DNA from: Owenweeksia sp.
Lineage (GTDB): Bacteria > Bacteroidota > Bacteroidia > Flavobacteriales > Schleiferiaceae
Assembly: GCA_028277105.1 (NCBI GenBank)
Contig: JANQHO010000114.1
Coordinates: 1-44,860 of the forward strand
Direction: 5' to 3'
DNA length: 44,860 bases
Part shown: piece after piece, positions 16,785-25,438 of the stretch
How the letters are laid out: every line of letters begins with the position of its first letter
Numbering within the stretch: the stretch's first letter is position 1
Position numbers and translations under genes: made by a program
The notes under the pieces: generated by a model
The model's database searches: none
What the model was told of the DNA's origin: nothing
The model's input: the letters and a program-made list of their open reading frames with translations, nothing else

Positions 16785-17633
16785 ATGAAACACTACAATA
16801 TGAAAGTACAAGATATCATATCGGAACATAAATGGAAATTGTCGTTTACGATGACGTTGATCCTTTTGGAATCGGGAATCTTCATTTTGTTTCCCTTGTT
16901 CATAGGTCGCGCTATTGATGATGCCATAGCAGGAGGCATGAATGGAGGTCTGCAGCTAGGACTTTTGGGCCTGGCCTCCCTGTTGGTAGGAGCGGGAAGA
17001 AGGTTCTTTGACTCCAGACTGTATAGCAGTATATTCCAGAAATTTGGTGTACGACTTATCTCAAAGATAGAAAACGCTAATTCTTCCGTTAAAACTGCCC
17101 GTTTAGGAATGTTAAGAGAAGTATTGGAATTTATGGAAAACTCCCTCCCGGAAATCGTTGGGAATATAGTCAGTTTAGTAGGTGTTGTTCTGATCGTTGC
17201 TTCACTGAACCAAACGGTGTTCTACGGAAGCCTTATTGTTACGGTTTTGGTTCTCATGATTTACGGGATAAGCAGCAGACGCACCATACGTTTAAACCGG
17301 TCTTTCAATGACGAATTTGAAAGGCAGGTTGATGTTATTGATAAAAAAGATCCCCGGGAACTAAGCTATCATTTAAAAGGCATCATGAAATGGAATATTA
17401 AATTATCCGACCTGGAAACCGTAAACTTCTCCTTGTCGTGGATAGTATTAATGGGGTTTCTGGTAAGCGCCATCGTTATTGCCATTGGAGATGGAATAGT
17501 GAAATACGGTGCTTTGTTCTCCTTGATCATGTATGTATTTCAGTACATGGAGAGCGTACTTCAACTCCCTCTGTTCTATCAAAACTGGTTGCGGTTGATC
17601 GAAATAAAGGAGCGCTTACAAGCTATTGAATAA
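16785..17633 (+). CDS. ABC transporter six-transmembrane domain protein without ATPase
   Basis: This 282-residue protein resembles the transmembrane half of type-I ABC exporters (the ABC_membrane_3-type family). It starts with a helix LSFTMTLILLESGIFILFPL and the FIGRAIDDAI segment that follows it in exporters, and has about six helices. No Walker A, signature or Walker B motif follows; it ends after the last helix region with LRLIEIKERLQAIE. Its length is that of the stand-alone family, so it does not look truncated. It sits 158 bp after the RND pump, same strand, so a link to efflux is plausible but unproven. ATG 16800 is an alternative start. Confidence 0.7.
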   Translation: MKHYNMKVQDIISEHKWKLSFTMTLILLESGIFILFPLFIGRAIDDAIAGGMNGGLQLGLLGLASLLVGAGRRFFDSRLYSSIFQKFGVRLISKIENANSSVKTARLGMLREVLEFMENSLPEIVGNIVSLVGVVLIVASLNQTVFYGSLIVTVLVLMIYGISSRRTIRLNRSFNDEFERQVDVIDKKDPRELSYHLKGIMKWNIKLSDLETVNFSLSWIVLMGFLVSAIVIAIGDGIVKYGALFSLIMYVFQYMESVLQLPLFYQNWLRLIEIKERLQAIE

Positions 17634-17824
17634 CCCTTTCAATAAATGTTATTTGTAGATTTCTGAAATGATTAAGCTTGAAAGTGAACATAATGATTAT
17701 TAACTCGCTTTCATAAGCAATACTATTTCAGTATAATGTTCTTTTACCTGGCCACTACAAGGCTTGAAGCTTGCCCTTACTTGATCAATTATTTCCTAAA
17801 TTTCAAAACCCAAACCTTTACACT

Positions 17825-18544
17825 ATGAAATATTACGCCCCCGAAAACGCGGCCTTTTTACTGCCTTTTCAGTTTGAGCCAGCTGCCTTGACAGCTGATT
17901 TTGAAAAATGCCTGAAATACGATTTTTTACAGAATTATGTGCCGGCCAATTACAACGGCAAAGACTATATTTTACCCCTGCGTTCCATTGATGGTAAACT
18001 AAACTTCCCTGCTGCTGCGCCCAACCAGGCCCATCGTTTTAAAAACACTACTGCCTTAGAACAATGTTCCTATTTCCAGGAAGTGATCGGAACCTTTTTA
18101 TGCGAAAAAGAAGCCATCCGTTTAATGAGCCTGCCCCCGGGAGCGGTGTTCAACACACATACCGATCACGGTTGCAGTTACGAAGACGGGGTTTTTCGTA
18201 TCCATATTCCCATTCTCACCAATGAGGAGGTCTACTTTATATTGAATGACCAACGCCTTATCATGCTTCCGGGACAGGCCTGGTACACTAACGTGAGCCT
18301 GCCACATAACGTAGCTAATAAAGGTTCAAGCAAGCGGGTACATCTGGTAATGGACTGTATCCGGAATAAATGGTCGGATGATTTGTTCCGGTCGTTAGGC
18401 TATGATTTTGAACAGGAAAGGGAAGTAGAAGAAAATTTTTCTGAAGAAACCTTGTACAAAATGATCCGGGAGTTGGAATTGCAAGATACTGCTGCCGCCA
18501 AAACCTTAATTGAACAATACAAGGCGCAACTGGCTACAAAGTAA
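17825..18544 (+). CDS. Aspartyl/asparaginyl beta-hydroxylase-like dioxygenase
   Basis: This 239-residue protein carries the core of the iron/2-oxoglutarate Asp/Asn beta-hydroxylase family. The motif NTHTDHG gives the iron-binding histidine, followed by RIHIPILTN, GQAWYTNVSLPHNV (second histidine) and KRVHLVMDC with the arginine expected to hold 2-oxoglutarate. It has no signal peptide. I chose ATG 17825 because a TTG at 17771 would add an odd 18-residue lead. It should hydroxylate an Asp or Asn side chain or a free small molecule; the substrate is unknown. A related gene follows 157 bp on, so the two may work as a pair. Confidence 0.8.
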   Translation: MKYYAPENAAFLLPFQFEPAALTADFEKCLKYDFLQNYVPANYNGKDYILPLRSIDGKLNFPAAAPNQAHRFKNTTALEQCSYFQEVIGTFLCEKEAIRLMSLPPGAVFNTHTDHGCSYEDGVFRIHIPILTNEEVYFILNDQRLIMLPGQAWYTNVSLPHNVANKGSSKRVHLVMDCIRNKWSDDLFRSLGYDFEQEREVEENFSEETLYKMIRELELQDTAAAKTLIEQYKAQLATK

Positions 18545-18701
18545 CAGCTTCGTTATTCATCACTTGCCAAAAAACAGAAAAAATAAGCTAAAAGGGGCTT
18601 ATAAACCATACGAAATAACAGGCTTAAATAGTAGTTAAATATTCGTCATTTTCAACTATAAGAGTTATTTTAGTTCTTTTAAGAAACCAAACCTTATAGT
18701 A

Positions 18702-19301
18702 ATGACATCATCAACCCAACCAACCGATACGGTCAGCGACAGTATTAAACTGCCCTTCTCCTTTGACGTAGCAAAAATGAAGAAGGAAGTCGAGGCCCTG
18801 AATCTCAACAATTTTATCTATTACAACGTGGTTCCCTTAAGGGCTCCCGCCCATCAGGTAGATACTTCCCTGCCTTTTCCCCCTCCGGCAGACGACTATG
18901 CAGACGGTTCGTGGACCGACTGGCTGGATACTCCGGAACTCAAAGCCTCCCCTTATTTGACGGGCGTAGTGGATACTTTTCGCCAGCACACCAAGGTAAC
19001 CCTGGTAAGAGCTATAAGGCTGGCAGCCGGAAATGTGGTAGAAGAACACACTGATCCTACGCTGGGCTTGCAGGTGCCAAAGTCGGTCATTCGCCTTACT
19101 GTGCCCATTATTTCAGATGAAGGAGTGGAGTTTTATCTCAACAATCAAATAGTACCTATGAAACCCGGTGAGTGTTGGTACATGCGCCTATCCGACCCTC
19201 ACAGGGTAGTTAACAACAGCCCTGCCGACAGAATTAACCTCACCATTGACATGATACCCAATGATTGGGTAAGATCTGTTATAGCCAAGCAAGAGGCTTA
19301 A
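18702..19301 (+). CDS. Second aspartyl/asparaginyl beta-hydroxylase-like dioxygenase
   Basis: This 199-residue protein has the same core as its neighbour: EEHTDPT (iron-binding histidine and aspartate), IRLTVPIISD, GECWYMRLSDPHRVVNNS (second histidine) and DRINLTIDMIPNDW. It is shorter and only distantly similar, so the pair is an old duplication or two independent members. It is cytosolic by sequence. The methyltransferase-like gene starts 36 bp later, so they are likely co-transcribed. The substrate is unknown. Confidence 0.78.
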   Translation: MTSSTQPTDTVSDSIKLPFSFDVAKMKKEVEALNLNNFIYYNVVPLRAPAHQVDTSLPFPPPADDYADGSWTDWLDTPELKASPYLTGVVDTFRQHTKVTLVRAIRLAAGNVVEEHTDPTLGLQVPKSVIRLTVPIISDEGVEFYLNNQIVPMKPGECWYMRLSDPHRVVNNSPADRINLTIDMIPNDWVRSVIAKQEA

Positions 19302-19337
19302 GCATTTACTTATACATTATTTGATTTTGTTTGAACT

Positions 19338-19823
19338 ATGGACATTTCACTTCCCAAAGTTTACGACCCTTATTGCACCACTCCGGCTGATTTGACAAGA
19401 AAAAAATTAGAGTTATTGGAATTAAAAAACGGTGACATTTTATATGATCTGGGTTGTGGTAATGCCCACACCTTAATTGATGCTTTTACTTTTGCTCAGG
19501 TAAAGGGGATAGGATACGAAATTGTGCCTGAGGCTATAAAAGATGCAAAGGACAATATTGTAAAAGCCGGGCTTACTGGAAAAATAGAAATCAGAATCCA
19601 GGATTTTTATGATGCCCACTTTTCTGATGCCAATGCCATTGTGGTGTATTTATCGAGAAGCGTCCTCGGTGCCTTATCTCTAAAACTCGAAAAAGAACTC
19701 AAAGCAGGAACGAGGATAGTAACACATCAGTTTGATATTCCTGGTTGGACCGCTGAAAAAGAAGTCGATTTTTTACAAACAAGTGGTGTCATAGAAAGAA
19801 TATTCCTTTATCGTAAAGAATAG
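19338..19823 (+). CDS. Class I SAM-dependent methyltransferase
   Basis: This 161-residue protein has the nucleotide-binding loop YDLGCGNAHT near residues 36-45, the acidic end of beta-2 (GIGYEIVPEA) and a post-I segment IRIQDFYDAHF. This matches a small class I methyltransferase, with some likeness to the protein-lysine methyltransferases of the ATP-synthase-C type, but that is only a resemblance. It lies 36 bp after the second hydroxylase gene. Together they suggest a cytosolic modification pathway acting on one substrate, which the sequence does not identify. Confidence 0.75.
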   Translation: MDISLPKVYDPYCTTPADLTRKKLELLELKNGDILYDLGCGNAHTLIDAFTFAQVKGIGYEIVPEAIKDAKDNIVKAGLTGKIEIRIQDFYDAHFSDANAIVVYLSRSVLGALSLKLEKELKAGTRIVTHQFDIPGWTAEKEVDFLQTSGVIERIFLYRKE

Positions 19824-19954
19824 CTGGGATTCTGATCCTGTCGGTAAAACAATAACCCATCCGTTTTTACTTCCCTCTAAATTCCCTCGCGAACATTATA
19901 TTGCGTTTCCTGTACGTTTTATATATATACATCTTTTTTTAGTTTCTTGTATTT

Positions 19955-22900
19955 ATGCTAAAATCCTTCTTTGCCCTCCCTCTGTTTTTGGTCATAAATT
20001 GGGGGTTATTGGCTCAGTCTTCCGATAATTACCAGGGTTTACTCTGGAAAATATCTGGTAACGGGCTGGAACAACCCAGTTACCTCTACGGTACCATGCA
20101 CGTGAGTAATCGTGTGGCCTTTCATCTCAGTGAAACTTTTTTTAAAGCCCTCGAAAGTGCAGAGATCATCGCGTTGGAAACCAATCCCGAAAGCTGGATA
20201 ACAGACCTTACCGAAACCGATCTTTTCAAAGACCTGTATGCTATGAGCTATGAGTCAAGTGCTCAATACTACCCTATCTACAAGTCCTTTTTAATGCCTG
20301 AGCCCAAGCAGGCCGAACTCGCCTACCATTTGGCTCAGGAACAGGAAATGCTCAACGGCCTTCTTTGGCGCTTTAACCAGGGGCAACAGGACTTCGAAGA
20401 AAATACTTTTCTGGATCTTTTCATTTACCAGGCAGGTAAAAAAGCGGGTAAAATCATAGTAGCATTGGAAGATTTTGAAGATTCCTTTATCAGTGTAATG
20501 GAAGCCGGTAAACCCGATAAAGATGCCACAGTTATTTCCAATCGTCAAGCCCGCTCCCTGCTGGGGGAGTTCACTACCTGGCAGGAACTGCAGGAAGATG
20601 CTTACCGCAAGGGTGACCTCGACAAAATAGATACCTTGACCACCCTTTTGTATCCCGGTAAATACTACCGCAAAAATATGCTGGATGTACGCAATGAGAT
20701 CATGGCGAGAGGCATGGACTCTCTTATGCAGCGTAAGATACTTTTTACAGGGGTAGGAGCGGCTCACCTGCCAGGGAAAAAAGGTGTGATCAATCTATTG
20801 CGGAAAATGGGCTATACCGTAGAACCGCAGGAAGGAAGTATTACTACCCAGAGTATTGAAGAAAAAGAAGCTATTGATCAACTGATTTACAGACATCCCC
20901 GGCAAGAGTTCCGCTCGCCCGATGGCTTCATCCGAACTACTGTTCCGGGTAAAATGGTACAGGTAGTGACCGATCCTTACCAGGAATACCTGTTTGCCGA
21001 TATGGCTAACAGCGCCTATTATTCCATCAAGAGGATAAATACCTTTGCCCCCTTATACGACAAGAATATAGAGGCTTATAAAATAAAATTGGACAGCTTG
21101 TTATTTGAGAATATACCCGGAAAAATAGTGAGCAATAAACCTGTACAAGTTTCGGGTTATAACGGCTTAGAGATTAAAAACATTACCAAAAAAGGAGACG
21201 AGCAATGTTATAAGATCATTTTTACTCCGCTGGAGATCATTATCGCAAAAGTGGGGGGCCACAAAGAATTTGTACGCAGTGAGCAAGCCCGCATTTTTAT
21301 GGAGGAACTGATGCTAAATACCGACAGCTCTAGCAGAAATACATATTCTCCCCATTTTGGAAGTTTTGAGGTGGAGCTTCCTGTAAAACACCGCATAGAA
21401 AGATATGAAGGCGCTTATTACAATCCTTTTGGCACTTTCCGGGTTCAGGCTTTGGATGAAAATAGTGATTACTATACCCTTGCCTACCGTCAGTTTTATG
21501 ATTTCAGCTATCTGGAAGATGATGAATTTGAGCTCAGATATATAGCAGAACAATTTGAAGAAGGCAAAAAACTAAAACTGGATACTTTTTACATACTACC
21601 TGGACATGACCATCCAGCCTCTTATTTCGAGCTTACCAACCGGACAGAACAAAAGCTTTACGGGGAGGTTCACCTCGAAGGGCCCCGCTATGCTATGCTT
21701 CTTACCGATAGCGAAGACCCCCAAAAAAGGAAAAGCTATTTTGAATCTTTTACCTTCACTGATCACACTTATCCCGATGAATTTAAAGAATACACTGACA
21801 GCGTATTATTTGTTAAAATGAAGGTCCCCAAAAAACTGAACGACTACAGTTCAGTACTGGAAGCTGCCTATGGTAATCATAACAATGACAATAAAAGTAC
21901 CCACTGGCAAAAAACACACAGCAAGCTGTTTATTTACGAACCCACCGGTGAGCAATTGAAGATAGGGTATCTCAAGTTTAACAAATACCGGTCCTTCAAA
22001 AATTCCGATGCTTTGTGGGACAACTTTCTTGACGAGTACTTTAAAAATAGCCTGGTATTGGATAAACGGGAAGTGGAAAGCACAGAAGAATGCGATTCCA
22101 CTTATTTTAAACAGATCGTTCGCTTCCATTTTTCTGATACCAATACTAACCGTATCATTAAACTCAAAGCAGTAGCAGAAAATGGGATGTTATATTATGC
22201 TATTGCTAATACCGACACCGGCAGAATATCAGAATTGGTAGAGCAGGCCATACTATCATTTGACGCTTCGGGTGACACCCTGATCGGTAATTCAGTTTTA
22301 CACTCCAAAGCGGATCTTTTGTTCAGTGATTTGCAGAGTGGTGACAGCCTGCAGGTGTATTCGGCCAAAAACTCCATCACTCTGGTAGATTATCGGAGCG
22401 GTGATTCACAAAAAATTATCGACATCGTAGAAAATTACCGCCACCCTGATTTTAAGAGAAACAACCGTATGCAACTGTTAAACAGATTAGCAACTATCGG
22501 CAAACCCTCCGATATCGAATACCTGAAAAAGCTGTATTATCGCAGCCTTGATTCCTCAGCCTACCAGTTTGCCATTCTGGAAACCCTGGCCGATTATGAG
22601 ACTAAAAAGGGAAATAAAGAATTTCTCAGGCTGATATTAGACGAAACACCTTTCAGTTCTAACTCTTACGAATATTACAATCTTATCAATGAACTGGAAG
22701 ATTCTATTGAAATTGTAGACGCAGTATTCCCGGAACTGCTGGAACTGACAGTTTTTGAAGACTACAGAAAGACCATGTATCAATTATTGCAAAAAGCGGT
22801 TGACAGCGGCATAGTAAGTGGAAAAGATTATAAAGAACGATACAGCACCATTCTGCGCTTTGCCAAAGTAGAGCTGAAAAAGCAAAAAGCCTCTGAAGAA

Positions 22901-23530
22901 AACAGTACCAACCGCGTTGCAAATAACAGCCTCAGTAAATACGTAAGCCTCTTGAGACCTTTTGCCAAAAAGAAAGAAGTAAAGGAGCTGTACCGTCACC
23001 TGCTTAAGATCAAAAATCGCGCAGTATTACTGGATCAAATCGAATTGATCGGAGATATCATACCCGTGCCAGATAGCCTCTACAGTTATTTAGCCTATTA
23101 CGATAGAGGCTTAGTCGACCTGTACACTTATCTGCTGAAGCAAAAGAACACCGGTTTATTGCCCGATAAATACAATAATCAGGAAGCCCTTTGTCTGAGC
23201 ATGGCCCAGAATATGAATTATGAAACCTATGATACGATTTCTTTTATAAGCAAGCGTTCAGTGACCACAAAAAAGGGAAGGGGTGAAGCATTTTTTTACC
23301 GCGCTCAAAAAAGCAGCGATAATCTGTGGCGCCTTGTTTACGTGGTAGTTCCCGCTCCGGGGCAAGACAGCACTTTACACTACCGGAAGTGGTTGATCTC
23401 TGAAGGGGAATCCTTTAACCCCCAATACGATGATATGGAAGAGATCATTGATGATGTTCTCAAAAAAATAGAGGTTTATGGGCGGAAACGAGTTGCTAGC
23501 AGTAATGAAGTTTACGATCCTGGTTATTGA
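19955..23530 (+). CDS. Large exported TraB/GumN family protein
   Basis: This 1191-residue protein starts with a signal peptide (ending near LLAQ) and then a TraB/GumN domain of about 280 residues. The two hallmark GxxH motifs are present: YGTMHV (His49) and GVGAAHLPGK near residue 270, with LETNPE between them. TraB/TIKI-type proteins of this class are metal-dependent hydrolases or proteases. The remaining 900 residues have no motif I recognise; a region around 820-1010 is alpha-helical and repeat-like. Length is far above the 280-330 of a simple TraB/GumN protein. It is probably periplasmic or surface-exposed. It stands alone and is followed by a hairpin at 23537-23555. Confidence 0.75.
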   Translation: MLKSFFALPLFLVINWGLLAQSSDNYQGLLWKISGNGLEQPSYLYGTMHVSNRVAFHLSETFFKALESAEIIALETNPESWITDLTETDLFKDLYAMSYESSAQYYPIYKSFLMPEPKQAELAYHLAQEQEMLNGLLWRFNQGQQDFEENTFLDLFIYQAGKKAGKIIVALEDFEDSFISVMEAGKPDKDATVISNRQARSLLGEFTTWQELQEDAYRKGDLDKIDTLTTLLYPGKYYRKNMLDVRNEIMARGMDSLMQRKILFTGVGAAHLPGKKGVINLLRKMGYTVEPQEGSITTQSIEEKEAIDQLIYRHPRQEFRSPDGFIRTTVPGKMVQVVTDPYQEYLFADMANSAYYSIKRINTFAPLYDKNIEAYKIKLDSLLFENIPGKIVSNKPVQVSGYNGLEIKNITKKGDEQCYKIIFTPLEIIIAKVGGHKEFVRSEQARIFMEELMLNTDSSSRNTYSPHFGSFEVELPVKHRIERYEGAYYNPFGTFRVQALDENSDYYTLAYRQFYDFSYLEDDEFELRYIAEQFEEGKKLKLDTFYILPGHDHPASYFELTNRTEQKLYGEVHLEGPRYAMLLTDSEDPQKRKSYFESFTFTDHTYPDEFKEYTDSVLFVKMKVPKKLNDYSSVLEAAYGNHNNDNKSTHWQKTHSKLFIYEPTGEQLKIGYLKFNKYRSFKNSDALWDNFLDEYFKNSLVLDKREVESTEECDSTYFKQIVRFHFSDTNTNRIIKLKAVAENGMLYYAIANTDTGRISELVEQAILSFDASGDTLIGNSVLHSKADLLFSDLQSGDSLQVYSAKNSITLVDYRSGDSQKIIDIVENYRHPDFKRNNRMQLLNRLATIGKPSDIEYLKKLYYRSLDSSAYQFAILETLADYETKKGNKEFLRLILDETPFSSNSYEYYNLINELEDSIEIVDAVFPELLELTVFEDYRKTMYQLLQKAVDSGIVSGKDYKERYSTILRFAKVELKKQKASEENSTNRVANNSLSKYVSLLRPFAKKKEVKELYRHLLKIKNRAVLLDQIELIGDIIPVPDSLYSYLAYYDRGLVDLYTYLLKQKNTGLLPDKYNNQEALCLSMAQNMNYETYDTISFISKRSVTTKKGRGEAFFYRAQKSSDNLWRLVYVVVPAPGQDSTLHYRKWLISEGESFNPQYDDMEEIIDDVLKKIEVYGRKRVASSNEVYDPGY

Positions 23531-23536
23531 GAAAAC

Positions 23537-23555
23537 CCCCGGCCGTTGGCCAGGG
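23537..23555. terminator. Hairpin between convergent genes
   Basis: CCCCGGCC and GGCCAGGG form an 8-bp stem with one mismatch and a three-base loop, 7 bp after the stop of the TraB/GumN gene and before the stop of the minus-strand gene. It could stop transcripts from the left; no long T-run follows. Confidence 0.45.
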
Positions 23556-23585
23556 CTTACCCAGTCTTTTAGTTGATATTACCTC

Positions 23586-23810
23586 CTAATATTCATCTTC
23601 ATTCCACAGAAAGTCTTCTTCAGAGGGATAGTCGGGCCATATATCCTCTATTGATTCATATATTTCGTCCTCGTCATCTTCTATGGCCTGGAGGTTTTCC
23701 ACTACTTCCAAAGGAGCACCTGTTCGTATGGCATAATCGATCAACTCGTCTTTAGTTGCCGGCCAGGGTGCATCACTTAAGTAGCTTGCTAATTCTAATG
23801 TCCAGTACAT
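23586..23810 (-). CDS. Small acidic DUF2795-like protein
   Basis: This 74-residue protein begins MYWTLELASYLSDAPWPATK followed by DELIDYAIRTGAPLEVVENL, which fits the short DUF2795-type family widespread in Bacteroidota. The second half is strongly acidic (EDDEDEIYESIEDIW). The family has no known function. It has an unusually good ribosome binding site (GGAGG, 23816-23820) and a clean promoter upstream, so it is probably well expressed. Confidence 0.8.
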   Translation of the reverse strand: MYWTLELASYLSDAPWPATKDELIDYAIRTGAPLEVVENLQAIEDDEDEIYESIEDIWPDYPSEEDFLWNEDEY

Positions 23811-23833
23811 GTCTGCCTCCTTTTAAATTTTTG

Positions 23834-23864
23834 CAAAAGTAATTTTTTAGTTCAGTTGACCAAA
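23834..23864 (-). promoter_or_regulatory. Promoter of the DUF2795-like gene
   Basis: Read on the minus strand, TTTG (23864-23861) is followed after 19 bp by TACTTTTG (23841-23834), an exact fit to the Bacteroidota promoter consensus. The start codon lies 23 bp after the -7 box, preceded by GGAGG. This is the clearest promoter in the window. Confidence 0.7.
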
Positions 23865-23893
23865 TCAGAAAAGGGTAAAATAATGATCTTCTC

Positions 23894-24442
23894 TTAACCT
23901 CTTGTTTTCCAAAGGGTTTCTTTTCCTTGATGACGGTAAGTATAAAAGCGGGCCAACACAAACAAGTAATCACTCAAACGGTTGAGGTAGCGAATAATTT
24001 TTTCATCAACGCTCATAGCCTCTGATAAGCCCACGGTTCTGCGCTCGGCCCTGCGGCAAACACATCGCGCTACGTGACAAAAAGAAGAAGCCTGGTCACC
24101 TCCCGGCAAAATGAAATTTCTCAGCTCGGGCAACTCTTCGTTCATACGGTCCATTTCTTCTTCCAGTTTTTTAATGTCCTCGTCTTCAACCTGGGGCAAA
24201 ACCATACGATTGTTTCCAGGGTCAGCCGCCAACTCGGAACCAATGGTAAAAAGCAAATTCTGAATCTCCACCAGAGTATCTTCTGCCGATTTATCCCTAG
24301 CGGTATCTCTGATAAGCCCGATGAATGAATTGAGTTCATCTACCGTACCATAAGCTTCAATGCGGATATTGGTCTTTTTCACCCGGGTTCCTCCTATCAG
24401 CGAAGTTTCCCCGGTATCGCCTTTACGTGTATATACTTTCAT
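23894..24442 (-). CDS. Cob(I)yrinic acid a,c-diamide adenosyltransferase (PduO type)
   Basis: This 182-residue enzyme attaches the adenosyl group of ATP to reduced cobalamin, making coenzyme B12. The N-terminal phosphate-binding motif TRKGDTGETSL is present near residues 5-15, and the C-terminal signature HVARCVCRRAER followed by YLNRLSDYLFVLAR is complete. Length fits the PduO/MMAB family. It is cytosolic. It shares a 115-bp divergent promoter region with the arsenic operon, but the two need not be related in function. Confidence 0.92.
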   Translation of the reverse strand: MKVYTRKGDTGETSLIGGTRVKKTNIRIEAYGTVDELNSFIGLIRDTARDKSAEDTLVEIQNLLFTIGSELAADPGNNRMVLPQVEDEDIKKLEEEMDRMNEELPELRNFILPGGDQASSFCHVARCVCRRAERRTVGLSEAMSVDEKIIRYLNRLSDYLFVLARFYTYRHQGKETLWKTRG

Positions 24443-24525
24443 AACTATCTTCTTTATGAACGATGAACCTAATGCTAATTAGCGGATTAAAAAAAAGTTC
24501 ATCAAAGATTTTTATACAATAGTAT

Positions 24526-24545
24526 TTATCGTAATATTGCAATAA
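24526..24545. promoter_or_regulatory. Candidate ArsR operator
   Basis: TTATCGTAATATTGCAATAA is an imperfect 20-bp palindrome with two mismatches per 10-bp half, ending 12 bp before the arsR start codon. ArsR/SmtB repressors bind AT-rich palindromes in this position. Arsenite or antimonite binding to ArsR would release it and derepress the operon. Confidence 0.55.
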
Positions 24546-24557
24546 ACAAATAAAGCG

Positions 24558-24890
24558 ATGGGAATCACTAAAACCGAAAGCTTTTCCGACCTGCAAAACA
24601 GATTGGCCGACTATTTTAAGGTGCTGGGGCATCCCGCCCGTATAGCCATACTGGAGCATTTAGTTAACGCCAACTCCTGTATTTGTGGTGATCTGGTGGA
24701 TGTTTTACCACTTTCCCAGGCCACCGTTTCCCAGCATTTGAAAGAGCTCAAACAAGCCGGTCTCATCAAAGGGGAGATCAGTGGAACTTCGGTCTGCTAC
24801 TGTATTAATGCGGAAAAATGGCAGGAGGTAAAATCCTTTTTAAATGAATTTATGGATCGTTACCCCAATCTGGAAGATTCTTGTTGTTAA
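24558..24890 (+). CDS. arsR: ArsR family transcriptional repressor
   Basis: This 110-residue winged-helix repressor has the ArsR/SmtB fold, with recognition helix [20 protein letters not shown] paired-cysteine segment [11 protein letters not shown] (Cys41, Cys43) corresponds to the CxC metal-binding site of R773-type ArsR, and two more cysteine pairs are visible: CYC near 80-82 and a terminal CC. These suggest binding of trivalent arsenic or a related metalloid. It is the first gene of a five-gene operon and lies next to a palindrome that is the likely operator, so it should repress its own operon. Confidence 0.88.
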   Translation: MGITKTESFSDLQNRLADYFKVLGHPARIAILEHLVNANSCICGDLVDVLPLSQATVSQHLKELKQAGLIKGEISGTSVCYCINAEKWQEVKSFLNEFMDRYPNLEDSCC

Positions 24891-24910
24891 ACCCTATAAA
24901 TCATTGAGAT

Positions 24911-25411
24911 ATGTTTCCAAAAATGCATGTATCCCTCTATGTAAAAAATATTCAGAGAACAATTGAATTTTATCGCAATTTCTTTGGTGAAGAACCGGCC
25001 AAACAAAAAGCCGACTATGCTAAATTCCATCTGAACAAACCTGCTCTGATCATTTCCTTTGTTGAAAATCCTGAAAAAGTGAGCGCTGCTTTCGGTCACC
25101 TTGGCTTTCAAATGGATACAAGACAAGAAGTAATGGAACGACTGGATAAAAGCCGTGAACTCGGCCTGGTGGTTAAAGAAGAAATGGGTACAGCTTGTTG
25201 CTACGCTTTGCAGGACAAGTTTTGGGTAGAAGACCCCGATGGTTATCAGTGGGAAGTCTACTACTTCCACCGGGATGTAGAATTTAACGACCCGCATTAT
25301 TCTACTGAACAGGCCAACGCTTGCTGTACCCCCAATCAAAACGAAAAGCCTCGCCTGGCTATGGCTGATCTGAACAGAACTCCCTCTGCTGCCGGTACCG
25401 GATGCTGTTAA
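24911..25411 (+). CDS. arsI: ArsI/CadI family organoarsenical C-As lyase
   Basis: This 166-residue protein is a VOC-fold (glyoxalase/dioxygenase type) metalloenzyme. His6, His63 and Glu115 are placed as the expected iron ligands, and Cys96-Cys97 form the adjacent thiol pair (GTACCYALQDK) that binds trivalent organoarsenicals in ArsI. The reaction breaks the carbon-arsenic bond of methylarsenite or aromatic arsenicals and gives arsenite. The tail carries two additional cysteine pairs (ACCTP and the terminal GCC) beyond the core domain, perhaps for metalloid capture. It starts 20 bp after arsR. CadI-type cadmium-induced proteins are the main alternative. Confidence 0.85.
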   Translation: MFPKMHVSLYVKNIQRTIEFYRNFFGEEPAKQKADYAKFHLNKPALIISFVENPEKVSAAFGHLGFQMDTRQEVMERLDKSRELGLVVKEEMGTACCYALQDKFWVEDPDGYQWEVYYFHRDVEFNDPHYSTEQANACCTPNQNEKPRLAMADLNRTPSAAGTGCC

Positions 25412-25438
25412 TTGTAAACTCTTATAAACCTCAAAACC

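Noticed and set aside
17634..18701. A precursor peptide for a modified-peptide pathway near the hydroxylase genes
   Set aside because: The gaps at 17634-17824 and 18545-18701 contain only frames of 11 codons or fewer, with no leader-core pattern.
24074..24328. Plus-strand frame opposite the cobalamin adenosyltransferase
   Set aside because: It is antisense to a complete enzyme with all its motifs and has no start signal.
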